DNA of 64,000 nt from Cupriavidus taiwanensis LMG 19424 (GCF_000069785.1 NC_010528.1:682001-746000), one strand, 5' to 3'. Shown: positions 16,916 to 27,371, counted from the stretch's first letter. Made by a program: numbers and translations. The notes: generated from the letters alone by a model not told the origin.

Positions 16916-17911
16916 ATGATGGACCGGAACACTCACACCCCTCGCACGCTGTGCGCGGCCCTGCTTGGCCTGGCCTGCTTCGCCGGCGCAGGCACCGCCC
17001 TGGCACAGGCCTATCCCGCACAGCCGATCCGCATGGTGGTGCCGTACGCACCCGGCGGCACCACCGACATCATCGCCAGGCAACTGGCCCAGCGCATGTC
17101 CGAGAAGCTGCGCCAGCCGGTAGTAGTGGAGAACAAGAGCGGCGCCAACACCGTGATCGGCGCCGACGCGGTTGCCAAGGCGCAGCCCGATGGCTACACG
17201 CTGCTGCTGACCAACGACGCCACCTTCGTGCTCAATCCGGTGGTGCTGCCCTCGGTGTCCTACAACGTCGCGCGCGATTTCGCGCCGGTGGCGGCGATCG
17301 GCTATGTGCCGCTGGTGATGGCGGTATCGGGCAGCCTGCCGGTAGACAGCGTCAAGGACCTGGCGGCCTATGCCAAGGCCCGCCCGCAGGCGCTCAGCTA
17401 CGGCTCGTTTGGCGCCGGCAGCCAGCCGCACCTGATGGGCGCGCTGTTCAACAAGCTGGCCGGCACGGACCTCGTGCACGTGCCGTACAAGGGCTCAGCG
17501 CCCGCGGTGGCCGATGTCGTCGGCGGACAGATCCTGATGACGTTCCCGGCGCTGCCGACGATCCAGAGCTTTGTCGCGGCGAAGAAGCTCAAGGTGCTGG
17601 CGGTCAGCGGCGACAAGCGCACGCGCGCATTGCCGCAAGTGCCCACCTTCGAAGAAGCCGGCTACAAGGAGATGAACATCTCCGCGGTCTACGGCGTGCT
17701 GGCGCCGGCCAAGGTGCCGCGCGCGGTGGTCGACAAGCTCAATGCCACCATCCGCGAAATCCTCGACGAACAGGACTTTGTCGAGAAGCACTTTGCGGCG
17801 CAGGGCATGGTGCCGATGAAGCTGACGCCGGAACAGTTTGCGCGCTACATCGAGACGCAGACGCAGCAGACACGCAAGGTCGTTTCGCTGTCGGGCGTCA
17901 AGGTCGAGTAG
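16916..17911 (+). CDS. Bug-family periplasmic solute-binding protein (TctC-like)
   Basis: A 331-residue exported protein with a signal peptide ending at ALAQA and the Bug signature blocks: YPAQPIRMVVPYAPGGTTD, GADAVAKAQPDGYTLL, YGSFGAGSQPHLMGALF and HVPYKGSAPAVADVVGGQ. These proteins bind carboxylates or other small anions in the periplasm, sometimes for a TctAB permease. No tctA or tctB gene is present here, so it is either an orphan sensor or works with a permease elsewhere. It lies 51 bases after the LeuD-like gene in the same orientation. Confidence 0.9.
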   Translation: MMDRNTHTPRTLCAALLGLACFAGAGTALAQAYPAQPIRMVVPYAPGGTTDIIARQLAQRMSEKLRQPVVVENKSGANTVIGADAVAKAQPDGYTLLLTNDATFVLNPVVLPSVSYNVARDFAPVAAIGYVPLVMAVSGSLPVDSVKDLAAYAKARPQALSYGSFGAGSQPHLMGALFNKLAGTDLVHVPYKGSAPAVADVVGGQILMTFPALPTIQSFVAAKKLKVLAVSGDKRTRALPQVPTFEEAGYKEMNISAVYGVLAPAKVPRAVVDKLNATIREILDEQDFVEKHFAAQGMVPMKLTPEQFARYIETQTQQTRKVVSLSGVKVE

Positions 17912-17927
17912 GCAGGAAGGCAAGGAC

Positions 17928-18851
17928 ATGAAAGACGTGAATCACGAACGCACCTCGTCATCGCCGCGCATCGGCTGGATCGGAATCGGCGCCATGGGCA
18001 GGCCGATGTGCCTGAACCTGCTGAAGGCCGGCCACGCGCTGACGGTGTTCGACAAGGTGCCCACCCAGTGCGAGCCGGTCGTTGCAGCGGGTGCCAATGC
18101 CGCGCTGTCCGCGCGGGATGCGGCAGCGCAATCCGATGTGGTGTTCTCTACCATCTTCGATGACAGCAGCTTGCGCGCGCTGTTCCTGTCCGACGGCGGC
18201 ATTGCCGCTGCGGCGGCCGCGGGCCAGGTCTTTGTCGACATGAGCACGGTATCGCCGGAAGCCTCGGCTGAGGTGGCCGAAGCACTGGCGCAGCGCGGCG
18301 CCAGCTGGCTGCGCGCGCCGGTGTCCGGCACGGTGTCGCTGGCCGCGAGCGCGCAGCTGAGCTGCTTTGTGTCCGGGCCACGCGAGGCGTTCGCTGCGGT
18401 GCAGCCGCTGCTGGCCTGCCTGACCGCGCGCCAGTCTTATGTCGGCGGCGGCGACGAGGCGCGGGTGATCAAGCTGATGATCAACATGATGGTGTTCATG
18501 AGCACCGCGGTGCTCGGCGAAGGGCTGGCCTTCGGCGAGCGCGCCGGGCTGGACCGCGCGCTGATGGTCGATGCGATCAATGACAGCATCGTCGGCAGCG
18601 CGCACTACCGCACCAAGGCCGACAAGCTCAAGCAGCGCGAATACGGCGCCGCGGGGCCGATCTCGCTGGTGGTGAAGGACCTGGACCTGGCACTTGCCGT
18701 GGCGCGCGACAACGCCGTGGCGCTGCCGATCTCGTCGCTGGTGCGGCAGTACCTGGGGATGATGCAGCAGCGCGACCTGAGCCATCTCGACATTGCCGCG
18801 CTGGCCGATGTGCCGGCCTGGAGCAGTGCGCCGGACGGGGAGGCGCGCTAG
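17928..18851 (+). CDS. NAD(P)-dependent beta-hydroxyacid dehydrogenase
   Basis: A 307-residue enzyme of the 3-hydroxyisobutyrate / 6-phosphogluconate dehydrogenase family. The Rossmann dinucleotide loop is GIGAMGRPM (19-27); FVDMSTVSPE and the substrate-binding APVSGTV block follow; the catalytic lysine is probably Lys182 in ARVIKLMINM. It should oxidise or reduce a beta-hydroxyacid, fitting downstream of a hydratase/isomerase of the LeuCD type. It starts 16 bases after the Bug gene, after GGAAGGCAAGGAC, and is part of the same operon. Confidence 0.88.
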   Translation: MKDVNHERTSSSPRIGWIGIGAMGRPMCLNLLKAGHALTVFDKVPTQCEPVVAAGANAALSARDAAAQSDVVFSTIFDDSSLRALFLSDGGIAAAAAAGQVFVDMSTVSPEASAEVAEALAQRGASWLRAPVSGTVSLAASAQLSCFVSGPREAFAAVQPLLACLTARQSYVGGGDEARVIKLMINMMVFMSTAVLGEGLAFGERAGLDRALMVDAINDSIVGSAHYRTKADKLKQREYGAAGPISLVVKDLDLALAVARDNAVALPISSLVRQYLGMMQQRDLSHLDIAALADVPAWSSAPDGEAR

Positions 18852-18921
18852 CCGCCGTCAACTGAGGCGCGCCACGAGAGCGCGCCCGGAACCCATGAAT
18901 CATGACAAAAAGGATGGAGAC

Positions 18922-20082
18922 ATGAACCTCAAGCAAATCATCCGGACGCCGCACGGCGTCCTGTGCGCGGCTGTCGCCGGAGTGATGTTCGGGCTGGCGC
19001 AGCAGCCGGCGCTGGCCCAGGCCAGGCCCGGCGCGGAGCCGGTGCGCATCGGCGGCCTGTTTTCAACGACCGGCGGCCTCGCCGCCGTGGGGCTGGCCGA
19101 ACGCGAAGGCGCGCTGCTGGCGCAGAAAGTCATCAATGCCGGCGGCGGTATCGGCGGGCGGCCGCTGGAGCTGGTCGTCGAGGACGACGGCTCCAGCCCG
19201 GATACCGCCGTGGCCAAGGCCAACGCACTGCTGCACACGCACAAGGTGCGCGCCATCGTCGGCCCGTCCGGCATCGCGCAGACCGTGGCCATCGGCGGCA
19301 TCACGCAGGCGCAGAAGGTGCCGCTGTTTGCGTTCTCCGGACTCGGGCCGGCGGTGGAACGCGAGCGTACCTGCGTCTTCCACCTGACGCCCTCGCAGGA
19401 ACTGAATGCGCGCGCGGTGCTGTCCTATGCGCGCGACAACGGCCTCAAGCGCATCGGCGTGCTGCACGATTCGGGCTACGGGCAGGTGGTGTGGAGCAGC
19501 ATGAAGACGCTGGACCGCCAGTACGGCGTCACCTTCGTCCAGGTCGAGAAATTCGAGATCGCCGCCACCGACGTCACTACGCAGGCTGCCAAGCTCAAGG
19601 CCGCCACGCCGGACGCGATCGTCGTCATCTCGACCTCGCCCGCGCCGTTCCGCAATGTGCGCCAGCTGAAGGTTGGAGCGCCGATCATCTCCGTGCACGG
19701 CACCGCCACCTACGAGACCGTCAAGGGCATGGGCGAGGCCGCCGACAACATCATCCATCCCGAGTTCATCGTTTCCGAAGATCCGCTGCCGGCGCAAAAG
19801 GAGTTTGTCGAGGCTTACCGTAAGGAGTACGGCAAGCTGCCCAAGCATTTCGCCGCCGTGGGCTGGGATGCGGTGATGGCGCTGGCCAGCGGCCTGAAGG
19901 CGGCGGGCGCCGATGTGGCCGGCGACAAGCTCTGCGGCGCGCTGCGCCGGCCTTACCAGGGCGTCACGATGGGCTATGACTTTTCTGCGCCCGATATGGG
20001 CGGCATGACGCTGGCCGGCTTTACTTACTCGAAGCTGCAGAAGGGCCAGTTCGTGCGCCTGGACTACAAGGCCCGGCCCTAG
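18922..20082 (+). CDS. ABC transporter periplasmic binding protein (branched-chain-type)
   Basis: A 386-residue exported protein of the Leu/Ile/Val-binding (type I periplasmic binding) family. The signal peptide ends at ALAQA near residue 32; the mature start RIGGLFSTTGGLAAVG and the ADNIIHPEFIVSEDPL and HFAAVGWDAVMAL blocks are typical. Homologues carry amino acids, aromatic acids or other small organic acids. The four transporter genes downstream complete the system, so uptake of the pathway substrate is the natural guess. A start at 18895 is also in frame; 18922 is preferred because GGATGGAGAC precedes it. Confidence 0.9.
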   Translation: MNLKQIIRTPHGVLCAAVAGVMFGLAQQPALAQARPGAEPVRIGGLFSTTGGLAAVGLAEREGALLAQKVINAGGGIGGRPLELVVEDDGSSPDTAVAKANALLHTHKVRAIVGPSGIAQTVAIGGITQAQKVPLFAFSGLGPAVERERTCVFHLTPSQELNARAVLSYARDNGLKRIGVLHDSGYGQVVWSSMKTLDRQYGVTFVQVEKFEIAATDVTTQAAKLKAATPDAIVVISTSPAPFRNVRQLKVGAPIISVHGTATYETVKGMGEAADNIIHPEFIVSEDPLPAQKEFVEAYRKEYGKLPKHFAAVGWDAVMALASGLKAAGADVAGDKLCGALRRPYQGVTMGYDFSAPDMGGMTLAGFTYSKLQKGQFVRLDYKARP

Positions 20083-20121
20083 CCGGTGTAGCGGCAAAAC
20101 GCATCGGCAAAAGGATCGGCA

Positions 20122-21009
20122 ATGTCTGACACCCTAGTTATCCAGGCGGTCCTGTCCGGGATCACCAACGGCTTCGTCTACGCGCTGATCGGCGTGGGCA
20201 TATCGATCATCTTCAAGGGCACGCGCATCGTCAATGCGATGCAGGGAGAGTTTGCGGTGATCGGCGCGCTGGTTGCGGTATTCGCGCTCAAGTCGCTGGG
20301 CCTGCCTTATCCGGTGGCGATTGCCGGCGGCATTGCCGCCGGCGCCGCCAGCGGCCTGGCCATCGACACGTTGTTCGTGCGCCCGATGATGCGCCGCGGC
20401 GCCGGCGAGGAGAGCTTCCTGCTGCTGACCATCGGCCTGGCGTTCGCGCTGTCGGCCGCGGCGCTGTATTTCGGCGGGCGTGATTCGCACCTGCTGCCGG
20501 CCATCGGCGGCGAGGGTGTGGTGGAGCTGCTGGGTGCGACCGCGCCCGTGCACGCCCTGGCGCTGGTGGGCATTGCCGTGCTGCTGGTGGCGGCGTTGAG
20601 GCTGTTCTACACCAAGACCCTGGTCGGCCTGGCCATGACGGCGGCGTCGCTGGACCCCGACGGGGCCACCACCACCGGCATCAACGTGCGCCGCATGCGC
20701 ACGCTGACCTTCCTGCTTGGCGGCGGCTTCGGCGCCGTCGCGGGGGTGCTGGTGACACCGCTGCTGTCGATGAACTACCAGATGGGCATCGGGCTGACGC
20801 TGAAAGGCTTTGCCGCGGCCATCCTCGGCGGGCTGGGCAATCCGCTGGGCGCGGTGGTGGGCGGGCTGCTGCTGGGGCTGACCGAATCACTGGCGGTGGT
20901 GGGATTTCCGTCGGGCTATCGCGACGTGGTCGCGCTGTCGATCCTGGTCGTCATCATGATTCTGCTCCCCAACGGCGTGCTGGGCCGCGCGGGGCGCAAG
21001 GGAGGATAA
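20122..21009 (+). CDS. Branched-chain-type ABC permease, LivH-like
   Basis: A 295-residue inner-membrane permease with about eight hydrophobic helices. The N-terminal block GITNGFVYALIGVGISIIFKG and the C-terminal GFAAAILGGLGNPLGAVVGG are diagnostic of the LivH half of HAAT-type importers. It pairs with the LivM-like permease starting two bases after its stop. The substrate is presumably that of the binding protein encoded just upstream. Confidence 0.92.
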   Translation: MSDTLVIQAVLSGITNGFVYALIGVGISIIFKGTRIVNAMQGEFAVIGALVAVFALKSLGLPYPVAIAGGIAAGAASGLAIDTLFVRPMMRRGAGEESFLLLTIGLAFALSAAALYFGGRDSHLLPAIGGEGVVELLGATAPVHALALVGIAVLLVAALRLFYTKTLVGLAMTAASLDPDGATTTGINVRRMRTLTFLLGGGFGAVAGVLVTPLLSMNYQMGIGLTLKGFAAAILGGLGNPLGAVVGGLLLGLTESLAVVGFPSGYRDVVALSILVVIMILLPNGVLGRAGRKGG

Positions 21010-21011
21010 GC

Positions 21012-22001
21012 ATGAATGCATCATCCAACGCCACGCGCTGGCTGGTGGTGGCCGCGGTGGTAGCGTGGGCGCTGGCCGGGCAACTGCTGTCGCGCCACCA
21101 CATCGACCTGCTCAACTTCGCCGCCATCCTGGCCGTGGGCGGCCTGGGCGTCGGCCTGCTGCTGGGGCAATGCGGCATCGTCAACCTTGCGCAGGCCTCG
21201 TTCTATGGCATCGGCGCCTATGCCTCGGCCTACTGCACGACGGTGCTGGGATGGCCGGCGCTGGCCGGTGCCGCGGCGGGCCTGCTGGCCAGCGCGGCGC
21301 TGGCCGCGGCGATCGGCCTGCCGGTGCTGCGCCTGGGCGGCTTCTTCCTGGCGCTGGCGACGCTGGCCGTCGGCAGCATCGCCAATGTGCTGTTCTTCGA
21401 ATGGGACTGGCTGACCGGCGGTACGCTGGGCATCGGTGGCATCCCCAAGCTGTCGCTGTTCGGCTTCCTGCTCGATACGCCGGAGCGCTACTACTACTTT
21501 GCCTGGCCACTGGTGGCGCTGCTGCTCTGGCTGGTGGACAACCTGGTCAGGGGCCGCCCCGGCCTGGCCATGCGCGCCATGCGCGATGCGGCGCCGGCAG
21601 CGCAGGTGCTCGGCATCGACATGCACCGGCTGAAGACCGCGATGTTCGTGCTGTCGGCCATGCTCGGCTCGCTGGCAGGAAGCCTGTTTGCACACTATGT
21701 GTCGTTCGTCAGCGTGCAGAGCTTTACGGTGGAGCGCTCGATCGTGTTCCTGCTGGTGCCGGTGGTGGCAGGCGCGCGTTCCACCTACGGCGTGGTGATC
21801 GGCGCATTGTTTGTGTCGCTGGTGCCGGAGCTGCTGAGCGGATTGGGGGATTTCCACCAGGTGCTGTTTGGCGCGGTGCTGGTGCTGGTGGTCACGTTGA
21901 TGCCCGGCGGGATCATGGGTGGGCTCGCGGGCATGGCTGGCCGCCTGCATCGCCGCAGCTTCGGCCGCACGCAGAACCCCGCATTGAAGGAGGTCCGATG
22001 A
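21012..22001 (+). CDS. Branched-chain-type ABC permease, LivM-like
   Basis: A 329-residue inner-membrane permease, the LivM partner. It has about nine hydrophobic segments and the family blocks GLLLGQCGIVNLAQASFYGIGAY and AMRDAAPAAQVLGIDMHRLK, the latter the EAA-like loop that contacts the ATPases. It is tightly packed: it starts two bases after the LivH-like stop and its own stop overlaps the ATPase start (ATGA). Confidence 0.92.
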   Translation: MNASSNATRWLVVAAVVAWALAGQLLSRHHIDLLNFAAILAVGGLGVGLLLGQCGIVNLAQASFYGIGAYASAYCTTVLGWPALAGAAAGLLASAALAAAIGLPVLRLGGFFLALATLAVGSIANVLFFEWDWLTGGTLGIGGIPKLSLFGFLLDTPERYYYFAWPLVALLLWLVDNLVRGRPGLAMRAMRDAAPAAQVLGIDMHRLKTAMFVLSAMLGSLAGSLFAHYVSFVSVQSFTVERSIVFLLVPVVAGARSTYGVVIGALFVSLVPELLSGLGDFHQVLFGAVLVLVVTLMPGGIMGGLAGMAGRLHRRSFGRTQNPALKEVR

Positions 22002-22804
22002 AATCCGCCATCGCTGAATTCGGCACCAGTGCCGCGGGTGCGGCAGGCGCGCAGGCCCTGCTGCGGGTCGAAGCGGTCGCGCACAGCTTTGGCGGCCTTG
22101 ACGTGCTGCGCAATGTTGCGTTCGATGTGCCGGCCGGCGGCATCGTCGGCCTGATCGGCCCCAACGGCAGTGGCAAGACCACCTGCTTCAACATCATCTC
22201 CGGCTTTCTGCGGCCCAGGGGCGGCAAGGTGCTGCTGGCGGGGCGCGACATCACCGCCGACAGCGTGCAGCAGCGCAGCCGCGCCGGACTGGTGCGCACG
22301 TTCCAGACGCCGCAGGTATTCGAGCACATGACGGTGCTGGAAAACCTGATGGCCGGCTGCCACAAGGCCACGCGTTCGGGCGTGGTGCATGCGATGCTGC
22401 GTTCGCCGCTGTCGCGGCGCGAGCTGCAGTCGATGCACGAAGCCGCGCTGGCATGCGCACGAAAGTTCGGTCTGGAAGGCCTGCTGCAGCACCGTGCCGG
22501 CGCGCTGCCCGCGGGCCAGCGCCGCATCGTCGAGCTGGCGCGCGCCTGCATCGGCGAACCCCGCCTGCTGTTGCTCGATGAACCGTCCTCGGGGCTGAAC
22601 AGCGAGGAAATCGAACTGCTGCGCGCGTGGATCCTGCGACTGAACGGCGAAGGCATGACCATCCTGCTGGTGTCGCACGACATGGGGCTGATGACGATCT
22701 GCGGCACCGCCCACGTTCTGTATTACGGGGAAATCATTGCCAGCGGCACGCTGCAGGCCGTGCAGGCCGACCCGCGCGTGCGCGAAGCCTATATGGGAGT
22801 CTGA
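21998..22804 (+). CDS. ABC transporter ATPase, LivG-like
   Basis: A 268-residue ATPase. Walker A is GPNGSGKT (54-61), the Walker B region LLLLDEPSSGL, and the switch histidine lies in LLVSHDMGL. The LivG-type block LVRTFQTPQVFEHMTVLENL is clear. The signature loop reads LPAGQRR instead of the usual LSGGQ, a variant seen in this subfamily. The start overlaps the upstream permease stop, showing translational coupling. An open frame far upstream is only the shadow of the permease gene. Confidence 0.92.
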   Translation: MKSAIAEFGTSAAGAAGAQALLRVEAVAHSFGGLDVLRNVAFDVPAGGIVGLIGPNGSGKTTCFNIISGFLRPRGGKVLLAGRDITADSVQQRSRAGLVRTFQTPQVFEHMTVLENLMAGCHKATRSGVVHAMLRSPLSRRELQSMHEAALACARKFGLEGLLQHRAGALPAGQRRIVELARACIGEPRLLLLDEPSSGLNSEEIELLRAWILRLNGEGMTILLVSHDMGLMTICGTAHVLYYGEIIASGTLQAVQADPRVREAYMGV

Positions 22805-22806
22805 CC

Positions 22807-23526
22807 ATGCTGAAAGTGAAAGGCCTGCGCGCCGGCTACGGCCCCGTGCCAGTGCTGCATGACATCGACATCGAGGTGGGGCGGGGCGAGGCGGTGGCCG
22901 TGGTCGGCGCCAACGGCGCGGGCAAGACCGCGCTGGTGCGCACGCTGTCGGGGCTGGTGCGGCCGCTGGCGGGCAGCATCGTCAAGGACGGGGTGGAAAT
23001 CGGCCACGTGCCGGGGCATCGCCGCTTCGAGCATGGCATTGCCGTAGTGCTGGAGAACCGCAACCTGTTCGGCGAACTGTCGGTGCGCGACAACCTGCGC
23101 CTTGCCGAGCAAGCCGGCAGGCGCGCGCGCGGTGGCGCCATGCGCTTCACGCACGACGAAGTCTGCGAACTGTTCCCGCTGCTGCGCGAGCGCGGCGGCG
23201 GCCAGGTTGGCCTGCTCTCGGGCGGGCAGCAGCAGATGGTGGCGATCGCCCGCGCGCTGCTGCTGCAGCCCGACCTGCTGATCATGGACGAGCTGACCAC
23301 GGGCCTGGCGCCGCGCATCGTCAAGGAAATCCTGGCCGTGCTCAACCGGCTGCGCGAGCGCGGGCTGAGCATCGTGCTGGTGGAACAGAGCGTGGCGATT
23401 GCCGCGGAGATGACCGACCGCGCCTACGTGCTTTCGGTGGGGCGGGTGATCCACGAAGTGCGGCGCGGAGAGTGGCAGGCGCTGCTGAACGACAAGACGC
23501 TGGTGAAGGCGTATCTGCATGGCTGA
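22807..23526 (+). CDS. ABC transporter ATPase, LivF-like
   Basis: A 239-residue ATPase, the second nucleotide-binding subunit of the importer. Walker A is GANGAGKTA (34-42), the signature is LLSGGQQQMVAIARA, and the Walker B stretch reads LLIMDELTTGLAPRIV, with Leu where many homologues have Pro after the catalytic Glu. It follows the LivG-like stop by two bases. With the upstream binding protein and permeases this makes a complete five-gene transporter. Confidence 0.92.
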   Translation: MLKVKGLRAGYGPVPVLHDIDIEVGRGEAVAVVGANGAGKTALVRTLSGLVRPLAGSIVKDGVEIGHVPGHRRFEHGIAVVLENRNLFGELSVRDNLRLAEQAGRRARGGAMRFTHDEVCELFPLLRERGGGQVGLLSGGQQQMVAIARALLLQPDLLIMDELTTGLAPRIVKEILAVLNRLRERGLSIVLVEQSVAIAAEMTDRAYVLSVGRVIHEVRRGEWQALLNDKTLVKAYLHG

Positions 23527-23569
23527 GGGCACCGGCATGGGCAAAACGGACACGAAGACCGGAGGGTAT

Positions 23570-23974
23570 ATGGAAGATCTCGCTGCGCTCAGGCAGGCGG
23601 ATGCCGCGCGATACCGCGCGATGCTCGCGGGCGATATTGCGGGGCTGGAAGGCCTGCTTGCGGATGAACTCAGCTATACCCACTCCTCGGCGTTGCGCGA
23701 AGACAAGCAGGCATACCTGGCATCGCTGCGCAGCGGGCGGGTGCGCTACCTGCAGGCATCGGTACGAGAGGTCGGGCAGGAAATCTACAACGACATCGCC
23801 GTGATGGAGGGCAAGGCCTTGCTGGTTGCCGTGGTCGACGGCGTGGAGCGCACGCTCGACAACCGCTTCCTCAGCGTGTGGAAGCGGCAGGAGGGCGCGT
23901 GGCAGATGCTGGCGTGGGCCTCGACGCCGATCCCCGCGCCGGCTGCTGCGGCGCCAGGCCAGGCATTTCAATAG
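23570..23974 (+). CDS. NTF2-like (SnoaL/DUF4440-type) protein
   Basis: A 134-residue cone-fold protein: an N-terminal helix with RQADAARYRAMLAGDIAGL, then LLADELSYTHSSALREDKQAYLASL and the strands NRFLSVWKRQEGAWQMLAW. Such proteins act as small lyases, isomerases or cyclases, or bind ligands without catalysis. Being last but one in the transport operon, it may handle a pathway intermediate. The start at 23570 is chosen for the GGAGGG before it and for family alignment; starts at 23519 (overlapping the ATPase gene) and 23537 are in the same frame. Confidence 0.8.
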   Translation: MEDLAALRQADAARYRAMLAGDIAGLEGLLADELSYTHSSALREDKQAYLASLRSGRVRYLQASVREVGQEIYNDIAVMEGKALLVAVVDGVERTLDNRFLSVWKRQEGAWQMLAWASTPIPAPAAAAPGQAFQ

Positions 23975-23985
23975 GTATATGGGAT

Positions 23986-24291
23986 ATGGACTTCATCATT
24001 CATTGCCTTGACCACGCCGATGCCCTGCAGCGCCGGCTCGACAGCTACGACGCACATCGCGCCTACCTGGCAACCGCGGAGGTCCGGTGCGTGATGTGCG
24101 GGCCGTTGATGTCCGACGATGGCGCGCGCATGATCGGCAGCCTGTTCCTTGTGCGTGCGCAGGACAAGCAGCAGGTCATCGACTTCAACCGGGCCGATCC
24201 ATTCCACCGGGCGGGCGTGTGGAAAGAGATCCACATCCATCCGTTCCTGCTGCGGGTGGACAACTATCCAGGCGCACAGCGCCCGCTTTAG
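23986..24291 (+). CDS. YciI-like protein
   Basis: A 101-residue protein with the YciI fold pattern, a small ferredoxin-like alpha/beta domain: MDFIIHCLDHADALQRRLDSY, then the AHRAYLATAEVRCVMCGPL helix-strand and FNRADPFHRAGVWKEIHIHPF, which includes the conserved Asp and His residues. Relatives include muconolactone isomerase-like and dehydrochlorinase-like proteins, which fits a ring-cleavage pathway, but activity is unproven for most of the family. It lies 11 bases after the NTF2-like gene and probably closes the operon. Confidence 0.85.
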   Translation: MDFIIHCLDHADALQRRLDSYDAHRAYLATAEVRCVMCGPLMSDDGARMIGSLFLVRAQDKQQVIDFNRADPFHRAGVWKEIHIHPFLLRVDNYPGAQRPL

Positions 24292-24395
24292 TTCACCGGG
24301 CGTGAGCAGGCAGCCGTGCATGGATTGCAGCGCCATGCAGAAGATTTCACCACGCGTGTCCAACCGAACCGGACGCGCATTCACAGGAGAGGAAG

Positions 24396-25022
24396 ATGAG
24401 CAAGACCTACAAGCGTTTGGACAAGGACCAGGCGGCGGTACTGATGGTGGATCACCAGGCCGGCCTGCTGTCGCTGGTGCGCGACATCGACCCCGACAAG
24501 TTCAAGAACAACGTTCTCGCCATGGCCGATCTGGCCAGGTATTTCAAGCTGCCTACGATCCTGACCACCAGCTTCGAGGACGGACCCAACGGGCCGCTGG
24601 TGCCGGAACTGAAGGCGATGTTCCCCGATGCGCCCTTCATTCCGCGCCCCGGGCAGATCAATGCATGGGACAACGAGGACTTCGTCAAGGCAGTGAAGGC
24701 AACCGGCAAGAAGCAGTTGCTGATCGCCGGCGTGGTGACTGAGGTCTGCGTGGCGTTTCCGGCATTGTCAGCGATCGAAGAAGGCTTCGATGTGTTCGTG
24801 GTGACCGATGCATCGGGAACGTTCAATGAGGTGACACGCGAATCCGCGTGGCACCGCATGGCCGAGGCCGGCGCCCAACTGATGACGTGGTTCGGCGTTG
24901 CCTGCGAGCTTCATCGCGACTGGCGCAACGACATCGAGGGGCTGGGGACCTTGTTCTCCAACCATATTCCCGACTATCGGAACCTGATTACGGCGTACAC
25001 CACCGTGAAGGGCGGCAAATAA
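24396..25022 (+). CDS. YcaC-type isochorismatase-family hydrolase
   Basis: A 208-residue cysteine hydrolase-like protein, very close in motif pattern to E. coli YcaC: AVLMVDHQAGLLSLVRDIDP, RPGQINAWDNEDFVKAVKATG, LLIAGVVTEVCVAFPALSA and FVVTDASGTFNEVT. The likely active-site residues are Asp19, Arg84 and Cys118. The biological substrate of YcaC is unknown. The gene lies 104 bases beyond the YciI-like gene with its own GGAGAGGAAG ribosome site, so it may be separate from the catabolic operon. Confidence 0.9.
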   Translation: MSKTYKRLDKDQAAVLMVDHQAGLLSLVRDIDPDKFKNNVLAMADLARYFKLPTILTTSFEDGPNGPLVPELKAMFPDAPFIPRPGQINAWDNEDFVKAVKATGKKQLLIAGVVTEVCVAFPALSAIEEGFDVFVVTDASGTFNEVTRESAWHRMAEAGAQLMTWFGVACELHRDWRNDIEGLGTLFSNHIPDYRNLITAYTTVKGGK

Positions 25023-25240
25023 CATCACCCCGGCCACGCGCGAAGCCCCTGGCGCCGCGCTGGCCAATGGCAGGCAATAAGGCCTATTCCGCAGTCGATG
25101 CGGTGCGAGTCCGATTCGTGCCGCATCACCGACATGATTGCACTGGGCGCCGGAATCGCTTCCGGCGCCATCCGCCCCCCATATGCGCTGCCCATGTGCG
25201 CTGCGCCAGTCCCCGGGAAAACCCGCATCCGGCGCCTGTC

Positions 25241-25269
25241 TTGAAATGCCCCTACCCCGTCCCTATAAT
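25241..25269 (+). promoter_or_regulatory. Sigma-70 promoter of groESL
   Basis: TTGAAA at 25241-25246 and a perfect TATAAT at 25264-25269 are separated by 17 bases, an excellent housekeeping promoter. The CIRCE operator begins on the last T of the -10 box, so HrcA binding would block it directly. Confidence 0.85.
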
Positions 25270-25295
25270 TAGCACTCGTCAGGGGGGAGTGCTAA
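25269..25295 (+). promoter_or_regulatory. CIRCE heat-shock operator (HrcA site)
   Basis: TTAGCACTC, nine spacer bases (GTCAGGGGG), then GAGTGCTAA: an exact match to the CIRCE inverted repeat. It overlaps the start region of groESL transcription, implying HrcA repression at normal temperature. Confidence 0.95.
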
Positions 25296-25389
25296 CAGCC
25301 CTCTGCGACACCTGAACATTTCTGACGGCCGTCGCCTCGGTAGCCGGCCGATTTGTGATCAAAAACTCACTTTGTATCTAGGAGTCCGT

Positions 25390-25680
25390 ATGAATCTGCG
25401 TCCTCTGCACGACCGCGTGATCGTGAAGCGTCTGGACAACGAAACCAAGACCGCGTCCGGTATCGTGATTCCCGACAACGCTGCCGAGAAGCCCGATCAA
25501 GGCGAAGTGCTGGCAATCGGTCCCGGCAAGAAGGATGACAAGGGCAACAACATCGCCCTGGACGTCAAGGTCGGCGATCGCGTGCTGTTCGGCAAGTATG
25601 CCGGCCAGGGCGTGAAGGTGGATGGCCAGGAACTGCTGGTCATGCGCGAAGAAGACATCATGGCCGTGGTCAACAAGTAA
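25390..25680 (+). CDS. groES: Co-chaperonin GroES
   Basis: A 96-residue Gro[17 protein letters not shown] at the start, the mobile loop (residues 17-32, [14 protein letters not shown]) that binds GroEL, and the C-terminal [13 protein letters not shown] are all standard. It caps the GroEL ring during folding. The first gene of the groESL operon, 48 bases before groEL, under the CIRCE promoter. An in-frame GTA/ATG region upstream at 25372 is not used by the family. Confidence 0.98.
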
Positions 25681-25694
25681 TCCGTTACTTGTAG

Positions 25695-27371
<1,677 letters not shown>

